Assembly (NCBI GenBank): GCA_022376465.1
Contig: JACDTU010000007.1
Span: 1,612,001-1,676,000 of the forward strand
Direction of reading: 5' to 3'
Length of the DNA: 64,000 nt
Source of the DNA: Cubamyces lactineus
Lineage: Eukaryota > Basidiomycota > Agaricomycetes > Polyporales > Polyporaceae
A model generated the notes under the pieces. The model did not search any database. It was not told the DNA's origin and saw only the letters and a list, made by a program, of their open reading frames with translations. Positions 42,177 through 53,121 of the stretch are shown piece by piece (within the stretch, counting starts at the first letter, position 1; each line of letters starts with the position of its first letter). Made by a program: the position numbers and the translations under genes.

Positions 42177-45004
42177 ATGTCTATCTCAACCAGTTCGTGC
42201 TGCAGCTTCGCCAGCTGCTCTCGCAGCGCAGGTATGGCGTCCTCCGCTAGTCCTTACAAATTCAAGAGTTCACCGCACCCACCTAACACTCGAGCAGACG
42301 TTGTCAAAGACAGCAACACTGTGAAGCATGGATGGGCCTCTGAGCTGAAGGATCGAATCAACCTATTTCCTGGACAAGTTCACGCATTTATTGACGAACT
42401 GCTACCGTGTTCTGCTCCGTTCCCGGATGACGCCGACCACTCCGACCTCGAGGATGCTTTCAAGGACTACAACCCTGGCGCTGGGAAGGAGGTGCCCGAA
42501 TACCCAAATTTGGTGCGCTGATACTTTCCTCCGGTAAACTGCCGTATACTTATACAATAGTACCATAGTTGGCTGGCCTTCGGAAAGTGGTCGAGCCACT
42601 CGAAGAGGGCCGGAAGCTGGTAATTGCGGATACTCACGGCAAAGAGATGATCTTCCCCTTCAGTGCGTTCAAAACTCACCACCACCCCACCTATCCCGAT
42701 ATCACCGTCTCTTTTCCTGGGCAGCCTCTTGTTCCTGGGTCCTGGCGCCATATCTCGATGGTAATGGAGATTAAACCTACCGAGTCCGAGGACCCGTTCC
42801 CAAAGTCTGGCGGGGTGTATGTCCGCACCGTCGAGCAGTTGGCCAAGAGCGCTCGCAATCTGCTGCTTGTGCATGGTCTCTTACATGTCTATCTGGTTGG
42901 CATCTACGGAACCACTGTCCGTCTCACACGTTTCGATCACTCGTGCGCCCTCGTCTCGGTGCAATTCAGTCTCGACCACGGTGGCGCGAAGATTCTCCGC
43001 AAATTCTTTTGGCACTTCACCCACCCTATCATCGGTGACTCGGTCGTCGGGGTAGACCCTACAGTGATGCCTTTGGACGAGGAGAGCCGAGAGTGGATCA
43101 AGGCGCAGCTCGCCATTGCCAAGCCGAGAAACTGGGAACGCCACGTCGCTGCGCTCGAGGAGGGTCGTCGAGTCGAGGTCTACGACGAGAAGACCGGACG
43201 TTGCATCCCATATCTCCTCTATCATCTCATCGATGTGAATGGCAGGCTCTTCTCACGGGCGACTATGGTATGGCGGGCCATCGAGGACACGCGCATCTGG
43301 GAGAACGGCCGTCTCGTTCCGGACAAGACGTGCACGACACCTGCGAAGCCACGTATCCTGAAGGAGGCCTGGAGGCAGGTCGTTCGCAAGGCGGAGACCG
43401 AGGTCTACACGCGATTGCAGGAGAGAATCCCAGAGGAAGAGCGATTTGGGCTAGCCAAGATGGAGTGCGGAGGGGACATCGGAGCGCTTGAGATGAAACG
43501 GTGGGAGCGGACGCAAGATGGAACCCTGCAAGCGACTTCAGAGAAGACAGAGGCGTCAAACCTGGGCGAATCGCACAATGCGACAAGTACCGCTGCATAT
43601 GCAATGCTCTTTCGCTCGACTGGCAGCAATGGCCCAGACGCTGTCCCCTTCGTGAGCCCTTCTCCAGGGTACCTGCCCGACAAACCCTACCCTCTGTTAC
43701 ATCCCCAGCATCAGACGTACTCATGGAGGCTCTGCGGCGGCGAGTTCTGGCATCGCGAGCGAAGCCATATGCGTTTGGTGATTGACGACGTGGGACGTCC
43801 CCTCACTGAGTTCACTTCGACTCGCGAGTTGGTAATGGCTATGCGAGATGCTATCAAGGGTGTGTACTCTGTTTGCGCGAGATCTTGGCCACCCTACTGA
43901 CAAGCGACATAGGTCATCAGCAAGCGAAGGAGGGTGCTGGCGTTCTACATCGGGACATCAGTCTCGGAAATATCCTCATTGTCGACGACGCTCCGACGTG
44001 CGCATACACCGGCTTCGTGCACGACTTGGACTACAGCTCCATGGACGGCGCCGAGAACAGTGGATCTGGATGCTGTGAGAGCGCAGATGACGAGTCTGCA
44101 GTCGTGTCTACCGGCGTTGATGCTGCTAAGCTGAAAGAGCGGACTGTGAGTTCTTCGGATTTCTGCTTGATGAATCTGGACGACTGATCTGTTTATGCAG
44201 GGAACATTTTACTACATGGCTGTAGATCTCCTGAATGCCCAGCCTGACACCATCCATGACACTCCCTTCGATCTCGAATCATTCTATTGGGTCTTTTGCT
44301 GGGTCGTTCTGCGACACACGATCTGCCGCTCGAAATCAACTAATCAAGACGGGCCGCAATTATGCCGCGATCTCTTCATCTCCGACCATGTCAAGACTGC
44401 CCGAAGTGCCAAGCGCGATTGGTTCTTTGAAGAAGGACCGTGTGTTGAAGTCCCTGGCAACGTACCTCTTACGAAACTGTGGCTGAGGTTTACCGATTTG
44501 GCGTCCGGGAGCCATCTTCCCATGCGGTTCCAACATATGAAAACGGTCCTCACCTATAAGGAGGTTTTGGACGCCTTCGACGAGGCACTGAAGATGGATG
44601 GATGGCCGGAAGACGATTGGATACACTGCCCCTTACTCGACAAGAATCCGAAGACGGGAATCGCACCAGTCGTCCCGATTCTCGCAGACATCCCCCGCGA
44701 TTCAGAAAAGCCTGCTCCGACGGGGCCGCGTGAGCTGCGAAGTCACACCGTTCAAGCTCGCCTAGCTACGGTACCCAGGAGTGCACCGCTACCGACAATT
44801 TCTACTTCGCGTCCTCCTGAGTCGCCTGCTTCCGCTGAGCTCATGCCAGGTTCGGTGACACGCGCTGCTTCGAAGCGTATGTTCGCTGCCACTCAACAAT
44901 CTCCATTGGACCAACCCAAGAGACCGTCGAAGCGGTCCAAGACAGCATCGTACGGAAGTAGAGGTGCCGGTCCTTCAAGGTCTGCCAAGGGACCGCCGGC
45001 CTAG
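42177..45004 (+). CDS. FunK1-type protein kinase, gene A
   Basis: Five exons are inferred: 42177-42231, 42298-42512, 42569-43859, 43913-44145 and 44201-45004, giving 865 residues. The first intron is a multiple of three, but genes B and D need it at the same place. The protein belongs to the fungal-specific FunK1 kinase family. Seen here are a shared N-terminal region with DITVSFPG, VEQLAKSARNLLLVHG and WHFTHPIIG, then the catalytic loop HRDISLGNIL, VHDLDYSS in the DFG position, GTFYYMAVDLL, and HDTPFDLESFYWVFCWVVLRH. The C-terminal ~100 residues are disordered and basic with KRPSKRSK, a possible nuclear signal. Expansions of this family occur in multicellular mushrooms, but substrates are unknown. 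No defect is seen. Confidence 0.9.
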
Positions 45005-45920
45005 CTCGTGCGCCGTCCAAGGCCTGGTTTTACTCTCAGTGAGGGAGACGTCGGCCACGACTCGGAGGAAGGACATCAGAATTGTGCGAGTTCTCTACCC
45101 AGTTCTTGTTCATGACACCCTCTTGAGGGGTTCGTTACAATTTCCAGAGTTTTGTACCATACAACATCTACCATTGTATATTCTCATAGTGCTCCATTCA
45201 ATGCACCGAGGTTAGATGATCTCGGGTTCTGTTGAATCGCAGTACTAGTGATGATGAAGCACACGAGCTTCAAACCCAAGGATAGGGTTAGCGGAGATGC
45301 AGTACTTGCTGCGCTGTCACCGATCGGGTCTCTCAACTTCGGAGTTGCAGCTTCAACAGCGCGTACTCCTTTCAAGTCTACATATACTCACATTAGGCTC
45401 CCGTCTGTTCATATATCTTCCCCCTCCTCCTCACCCTGGACTCCAGAGCAGTGTCATGCTGGCCTTTGCCACATCCGAACTGCTTACGCGCTGCCGTGGT
45501 CGGTCGCCTAAAAGAGCCTGTCGTCACAATCGCTCGTGCACGGCGAGAGGATAGGACTGCAAAATTTGCATACATGAAGATGGATCCTAGTACAAGTTGT
45601 AACAAAACAACTGGCTATCGACACCCGGCTCTACCTCGCTACCGCGCTCAGCTTTGAAGACGCCTCTCTGGCTTAGCTGCGGTACTGCATTGGCAAGGAT
45701 CATGCCTCCAAAACTGTACAAGGATCATCATCAGATATAGCTCTCGTATAATCGATACGAGCCAGGGTTTCTTGTCAACTCATCTCGAACCTACGTGATG
45801 TATGCCGGGAGAGCCGGGGACTTGACGGGCGCTTTGGCACACCCCGCCGCAAGTTGTTAAGTTTAGCCACAACCACCATATGCACAGCTCAGCGCCCAAA
45901 CCAACCTTGAATAGCCCTCC
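45005..45920. other. Intergenic A-B, duplicated elsewhere in the array
   Basis: It contains no supportable gene. Its right part resembles 52660-53120 upstream of gene D, including the inverted repeat CTCGTAT/ATACGAG at 45743-45761. Its left part resembles the 3' flank of gene B. It is therefore part of the tandem duplication unit. Confidence 0.6.
45863..45881 (+). promoter_or_regulatory. Shared upstream motif of FunK1 gene B
   Basis: TTAGCCACAACCACCATAT lies 39 nt before the ATG and is identical to the copy upstream of gene D. Confidence 0.45.
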
Positions 45921-48746
45921 ATGTCGATCTCAACACAAATACTCCACAAACCTTGCAGTGGCTCCCGCCCTGCCTGCTCAGGTATGTCCTCCTCGCTATT
46001 TGTCGGGTTCTCTGTCGAGTAGGCCTTGGCCTAGCCTGAGGTAATGATGCTGAGAAACGCAATGGAATTTCAGAGCTGTATGAACGACACATCCTGTTCC
46101 CTGGAGAGCCTGGCGACTTCATAGACAAGCTGCTCCCGTGCTCTATCCCACCCCCGGATGAGAGTGACGGCTCCGACCTCGACAATGCTTTCAAGGACTA
46201 CCGTCCTGAGCCGGGCCAAGAGGAACGTGAGCGTCCCATCCTGGTAAGCCGATACTGACTCTCTTTCAGCTGGCTCCGGCTAACGCAAAACATGCATAGC
46301 TGGCCGGCCTTCGGAGGGTCGTCGAGCCACTCGAAGAGGGCTGCAAGCTGGAGTTTGAGGATATCCATGGCGCAGAGATGCCTTTTCCATTCAACGCCTT
46401 CAAGGGCGAACGCCGCCCTGTCCTCGCCGACGTTGCCGTCTCGTTTCCCGGCCAGCGTCTCGTCCCTGGCTCTTGGCGGCACATCTCGATGGTGACGGAA
46501 TTCAAGACGGACGAGACGCAGGACCCGTTCTCAAGGAACACGGTCGATGTCAACGAAGAGCATGTCGGTGCCAGTACCGGCACCGTCGAGCAGCTGGCGA
46601 AGAGCGCGCGCAACCTGCTGCTCGTGCACGGCTTCCTCTGCGCCTATCTGGTTGGAGTATACGGCGACAGCGTCCGCCTCATGCGCTTCGACCACTCTTG
46701 CGCGCTCGTCTCTAGTCCGTTTAGCCTCAAGGATGGCGGTGCGAAGGTCCTGCGGAAGTTCTTCTGGCACTTCACTCATCCGATCGTCGGCAACACAGTC
46801 GTCGGAGCGGACCCTACGGTCATGCCCTTGGACAAGGAGAGCCAAGAGTGGGTCAAGGCGCAGCTTGCTGTGGTCAAGCCGAGAAATTGGGAGCATCATA
46901 TCGCCGGGCTCGAGGAGGGTCGGAGGGTCGAGGTCTACGACGAGAAGACCGGACGCTGCGTCCCGTATCTGCTCTACCACCTCATCGACGTAGATAGCAG
47001 GCTCTTCTCACGGGCGACTATGGTATGGCGGGCCATCGAGGACACGCGCGTCTGGGAGAACGGCCGTCTCGTTCCGGACAAGACGTGCACGACACCTGCG
47101 AAGCCACGTATCCTGAAGGAGGCCTGGAGGCAGGTCGTTCGAACGGCGGAGACGGAGGTCTACAAGCGATTGCAGGAGAGAATCCCAGAGGAAGAGCGAT
47201 TTGGGCTAGCCAAAATGGAGTACGGAGGGGACATCGGGGCGCTTGAGATGAAATGGTGGGAGCGAACGCAAAATGGCACCCTGCAAGCGACTTCAGTGAA
47301 GACAGAGGCGTCAAATCTGGTCGAACGACACAATGCGACAAGCGCCGCTGCACATGCAATGCTCTTTCGTTCGACCGGCAGCAATGGCCCAGACGCTATC
47401 CCCTTCGCGAGCCCTTCTCCAGGGTACCTGCCCGCCAAACCCTACCTTCTACCGCACCCACAGCACCAGACGTACTCGTGGAGACTCTGCGACCGAAAGT
47501 TCTGGCATCGCGAGCGAAGCCACGTGCGTATGGTGATTGACGACGTGGGGCGTCCCCTCACAGAGTTCAGTTCGACTCGCGAAATGGTCATGGCTATGCG
47601 GGATGCTATTATAGGTGAGAAACCTGCCTGTGTGTGGCGATGGTCGTACACTGAAGATCTACTCTAGGTCACCAGCAGGCGAAGGAGCGTGCTGGTGTCC
47701 TGCACCGCGACATCAGCCTCGGCAACATCCTCATCGTAGACGATGTGACAACTCGCGCGTACACCGGCTTTGTGCACGACTTAGACTATAGCTCTATGGA
47801 AGAAATGGATGGCGGGGATGTAGGTGGCAGAGAGACTATGTCCGATGAGCCTGCGACCGTCGTAGAAGCTGCCAAGCTGAAAGAAAGGACTGTGAGTTGC
47901 TCCACTACGTAGCTAGGATATCAAGATCTGATCTTCGTTCCACAGGGCACCTTCTATTACATGGCGGTAGACATTCTCAACTTCCAGCCCCATACCATTC
48001 ACGACTCCCATCACGACCTTGAGTCATTCTACTGGGTATTCTTCTGGATCGTTCTACGTCACACCGCCTGCCATGTGAGGGGCTCTGGTAAAGACGGGCT
48101 GTCCTTATGCAAGGAACTCTTCATCGCCGACTCTGCCGGTTCCGCGGAAGGAGCCAAGCTCAAATGGTTCAACAACGATAATCGCCTAGAAATACCTGGC
48201 AATGTTCCTCTAGCGACGTTGGCGAACAAACTTACAGTGTTAGCCTCCGGAACCTATCCATCCATTCGATTCCAACACTTGAAGACCTACTTAACCTACC
48301 AGGAGGTTTTGGACGCTTTCGACGAAGCACTACATATGGACGGGTGGCCGGAAGACGACTGGATACACTGCCCATTGCTCGACAAGAATACGGAGACGGG
48401 CATTGCACCGGTCGTCCCGATTCTCGCAGACATCCCCCGCGATTCAGCAAAGCTTGCTCCGACTGGGCCACGTGAGCTGCGAAGCCACACTGCTCAAGCT
48501 TGCTTAGCTACGGTACCCAGGAGTGCACCGCTACCGACAACTTCCACTTCGCGTCCTCCTGAGCCGCCTGCTTCCGCTGAGCTCATGCCAGGTTCGGTGA
48601 CACGCGCTGCTTCGAAGCGTATGTTCGCTGCCACTCAACCATCTCCATTGGATGAACCCGAGAGACCGTCGAAGCGGTCCAAGACAGCATCGCATGGAAG
48701 TAGAGGTACCGGTCCTTCGAGGTCTGCCAAGGGACCACCGGCCTAG
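45921..48746 (+). pseudogene. FunK1-type protein kinase, gene B, with a 1-nt frameshift
   Basis: Exons by homology are 45921-45981, 46041-46243, 46300-47614, 47668-47892 and 47946-48746. The domain order is as in gene A, with HRDISLGNIL, VHDLDYSS and the HHDLESFYWVFFWIVLRH block. In exon 4 the run before the last donor site is AAAA (47880-47883), where gene A has AAA. This puts exon 5 out of phase and would remove GTFYYMAVDIL and everything after it. No other acceptor restoring the phase is obvious. The 5' half is closest to gene D, while the middle and 3' end are closest to gene A, so it is a mosaic. A single-base assembly error would make it intact. Confidence 0.75.
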
Positions 48747-49525
48747 CTCGTGCGCCGTCCAAGGCCTGTTGTTATGCCTAGCGAAGGTGACATTGGCCAC
48801 GACTGGGTCGAAGGATATCCGAGTTGTCCGGGCTCTGTATCCAACTCTTGCTTGTGATACCCTCAGGCTCTTGAGGGGTTCAATACGATCTTCAGCCCGG
48901 AGCTTTCGTACTATACTACATTTGCCATTGTATACTATCGTATTGTTTCGTTCCATGGACTGTTACTGGAACTGCCAAATAATCTCGGATTCTGTCGGAT
49001 TGCAGTGCTGTGTGGGGCACAGAAGCGGGCCATCAAACCCCAGGATAGGGTTACCTGAGATGGCACACTTCTGCTCAGCGCTGTAGCTTGAGCCGCCCGC
49101 CGACTGCCGATCCGCGGGACTCTCACTAGAACCTGAACGACCTGTGCACTTTGACTCACAAACACGGGCACAATCGGTGGCCAAACACACATATCTCCGA
49201 AGCGACCTGCCACTCCCACTTATACTCACTTTCTCGCCCTGCTTGTCGAAAATCTTACCACAGCTCTAACCGCAGCTAATCACGGTCAACGTAGTCATTT
49301 GAGCCACGACTGCGTAGAGTTCGGGTTGGAAGCTAGTTGTAAGTTTATAACTGCCTGCTTATATGCTGGACAGTGAACCTACTGTTGTGCTGGAATACAG
49401 GCGATCTGGTTGTCGGGCGCCGCTTTTGCGAACGCTTGGACTGCACTCAACGTATTTCTATTGTCTACCTGGCCATTAGGTGGCCACCCGGCTTTGACCT
49501 CAAAGTGAACCCGCAGTATATAGCG
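48747..49525. other. Intergenic B-C
   Basis: There is no supportable gene. A segment near 48970-49060 resembles 45205-45300 after gene A. The shared 19-bp promoter motif is not recognisable before gene C. Confidence 0.5.
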
Positions 49526-52256
49526 ATGTCAATATCAACAGGCTCCTGCTGTAAATCAGTCAGGCTCTCCTCAGGTATGGCGACCGAAGCTACTCCTCGC
49601 ATCACGAGAGCTCCGCATCCGACTAAATCGCGCGCAGATGCGAAACGCGATAGCCATGCCGTCGTTACCGGATGGGCTAGTGAGCTCAGCGGACGTATCC
49701 TGCCCTATGGTTCCAACATCGAAGACTTCATCGATGCACTGTTGCCTTGCTCGAGCCCGTACCAACCGATGGGTGACCTTTCTGCAGCGTTCACGACATA
49801 CAAGCCCGCCCCAGGCAAGGAGGTCAGAGAATATCCGAATCTAGTGAGTCTTTCGTATTCTGCGCAATATACTGACGTTCTTAGTTCGCTCTTCCCAGTG
49901 CCGAGGCTTGAAAGCTGTTGTTGAGCCATTCGGTTGCAGTATCAAGCCAGAGTTTGCGGTCACCCATCTTACCAAACTCAACTTCCCATTTGACGCCTTT
50001 GTGAAGCATCATCATCAAACCTCCCCGGACATCTCGGTTTCCTTCCCGGGGAAGAGTATACGTCCTATTGACTGGCAAAGCATAGCCATGGTCATCGAAG
50101 TCAAGGCTGAGGAGAAGGATGACCCTTTTCCCCGCAGCGGGTTCAAGAACGTCAGAACGGTTGAGCAGCTCGCCAAAAATGCGCGGAACCTCATGCTTGC
50201 CCACGGCCTCCTCGCCGCATACGTGATCGGCATCTACGGTCACTCTGTGCGCATCGCTCGATTCGATCACACGTGCGCTCTTGTCTCGAAGGCGTTCAAT
50301 CTCAAGGTCGGCGGCGCGAAGACACTGCAGAAGTTCTTCTGGCACTTTGCACACCCGATTGTGGGAAATACCGTCGTCGGAGCTGACCCAACCGTGATGC
50401 CGCTAGATGTGGACAGTCAAGCGTGGGTGAAAAGCGAGCTGAAGAAGGCGAACGCGAGGAACTGGCCCAGACACATGAGCGAACTCCGGAAGGGCCGCCG
50501 TGTCGAGGTCTACGACGAGAAGACCGGAAAGTGCGTACCGTATTTGCTCTATCATGTCGTCGACGTCAATGGTCGGCTATTCTCTCGGGCAACGATGGTA
50601 TGGCGGGCGATCGAAGACACCCGGGTCTGGCGAGACGGACGCCTTGTGGCTGATCCCGCGTGCACTACTGTGGTGAAGCCGCGGATACTGAAAGAGGCGT
50701 GGCGTCAACTGGCACGCACTGCGGAGGCACGGTTTTATCATCGACTGGACGAGAAGATTCCGGAGGAACGGCGGTTTGGACTCCCCAAGATGGTTTGTGG
50801 CGGCGATATTGGGGCCTTTGAGTATCGGTGGTGGAAGGACTCGCAGAAGTGTTCACCGCGACGGAAGCGCGGCAAGAGGATCTCTGGACACTCTGGCCGA
50901 GCCCATTCCGCCACACGCTCGCCACTGCTGTTTTCGTCCATAGGAAGCTGGACCTCGCCATCGGTTGTCAGCGTGCCCTCAGGTTCTGACTATATCCCAC
51001 GAGAAGGCTTTCCTTTACCCCATCCTCTGCACCAAACATACTCATGGCGACTCGTCTATGGTAACGAGTACGCACACCGAGAACGGAGTCATATGCGGAT
51101 GGTGATCGACGATGTCGGACGTCCCTTGACAGAGTTTGTCTCCACTCGCGAGATGGTACGAGCGATGCGAGACGCTATAAAGGGTAAATTGTTCAGCTAC
51201 ATGTGCCAAGTTCACAGCGTTAACGACCGTATGCAGGACACCAACTTGCGTGGAAGGATGCGAAGCTCCTCCACCGGGATGTCAGCGTGGGAAATATCCT
51301 GATTGCGGACAACCCTGAAGGCAGCAAGTTTGTTGGTTTCATCCATGATTTTGACTACAGCTCTATGGAGGACGACAGCGACGGTGGCGATACTCGTGTC
51401 AAGAGTGCCTCCACGATTGATTCGCATGATGTTCCTGAGGACCTTGCGCGTAAGAAGGAACATACGGTATGTCACGTTCTCAATCCATTCATATTATATC
51501 TCGGGCTCATATACTGCCACAACTAAGGGCACCTTCTACTTCATGGCCATTGAGATACTCACCGAACCAGGAGTTATCCACGACGCGCATCACGATCTAG
51601 AGTCATTCTACTGGGTCTTGATCTGGGTATTTTCCCGCCATACAGACCACGGGGACTACCGAGGGAAAGGCCTCTGCGACGCCATCTTCAAGTTCGGGAG
51701 CGACGAGGCGAGCGCAGACGCGAAGGCGGGGTGGCTCGAACGCGCCAAAATCAATGTGCCTGGGAACAAACCACTCACGTACCTTCTCGAGGAGCTGACA
51801 ACGCTCGTCCTATACCACATCCCGACGCGCAGGCGCGACGTGCGACTGCTGACGTATGAGTCAATGCTGGAGATCTTCGACAAAGCTCTGGCGATGGACG
51901 AATGGCCGGAGAACGACTGGCGTCCATGCGAGTTGTTCAAGACCGATGGGCGGACAGGCCTTGCGCCTATTCTTGCCACAGTCCCCGACGAGGCTGTGTA
52001 CTCAAACGACGGGTCGGTGTTTTACAAGAACCCCGTTCATGTTCGGCTCGCCGCCACGGGTGCATGTCCTCCCAAGACCAAAATAGTTCTGCCACCTCCC
52101 CCACGCACCGCTCCCCAGCTCAGGTACCCCATGACACGATCCAGGACAAGGGCGAAGCGTGCGATTGCGTACGTCATGGAAGAAGACGAAGAGCCGTCTG
52201 CACGTCATGGTTTGTCTTCCGGGCCAATGGAATCGAAGAGGAGACGGAGGAAGTAG
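49526..52256 (+). CDS. FunK1-type protein kinase, gene C
   Basis: Five exons are inferred: 49526-49574, 49638-49843, 49899-51183, 51237-51466 and 51528-52256, all in phase, giving 832 residues. It is the most diverged member of the array but keeps the same intron positions. Motifs include DISVSFPGKS, VEQLAKNARNLMLAHG, WHFAHPIVG, LLHRDVSVGNILIAD, IHDFDYSSME, GTFYFMAIEIL and HHDLESFYWVLIWVFSRH. The C-terminus is shorter than in A and ends in a basic cluster (ESKRRRRK). The first intron is a multiple of three, so a longer form is possible. No defect is seen. Confidence 0.9.
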
Positions 52257-53121
52257 GCAATGGCCCTTGGTTCCGGCGATGGTCTGGTTGAATGTCACCT
52301 AATCACTGGTGTTTTTTTTTTGTTTCGGTTCTTTGATGGAATTGCGCACTGCGTACTATGTGATATGTCCGACAAGAACCCTCATGATGTTCCTGAACCC
52401 GGACTCCGCATATTCCGTCTCGGTCGCCTGGTAGCTAGGGAAGTCATCACCACTCTTACCTCACTAGCTATTCATGTTGTCTTTAACCTCACCTGTGAAC
52501 AATGCCTATTCGAGGTATACAACGCGCCATATACGAGCTATACGCGACCATGTACTCCAACGACGACTCGAAATCTCACGAAGCCCTGTACGAGCGATTG
52601 TCACGAGTACATGCCCTCCCAAGCTCGGTGACCTGACCTCCGACAATGCGCTCTGCCTCCCAGTTCGCCACGACGGTCGTCATAATCGCGCGTGCACGGC
52701 GAGGGGGTAGAACTGCAACATTTGCATGGATGAGCTGGAGTCCTAGCACAATTCGTAGCAATGGCTACCGACGAGCTTTTATGTACCTCATTCACCGTAC
52801 AGGTTCTGTCCCGACTCTACCCCGCTACCGCCCTCAGGCTCAGCTTCGAAGAGGAGTCTCTCCGGCTTCGCTGCGGCGAAGCTCATTGGCAAGGATCATG
52901 CCGTTATAACTGTACCAGGATCAGCATCACAATACCTCTCGTATAATCGATACGAGCCCGAGTTTCTTGTCAACTCATCTCGAACCTGCGTGATGTATGC
53001 CGGGAGAGCCGAGGACTTGACGGGCGCTTTGGTTGAATGCTCCGCCATGGTTCAACGTTCAGCTTAGCCACAACCACCATATGCGCGGCTCAGCGCCCAA
53101 ACCGACCTTGACTAGCCCTCC
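52257..53121. other. Intergenic C-D, duplicated
   Basis: It contains no supportable gene. The part from ~52660 resembles 45500-45920 upstream of gene B, including the inverted repeat CTCGTAT/ATACGAG at 52938-52956. Confidence 0.55.
53064..53082 (+). promoter_or_regulatory. Shared upstream motif of FunK1 gene D
   Basis: TTAGCCACAACCACCATAT lies 39 nt before the ATG. It is the same sequence and spacing as in gene B. Confidence 0.45.
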
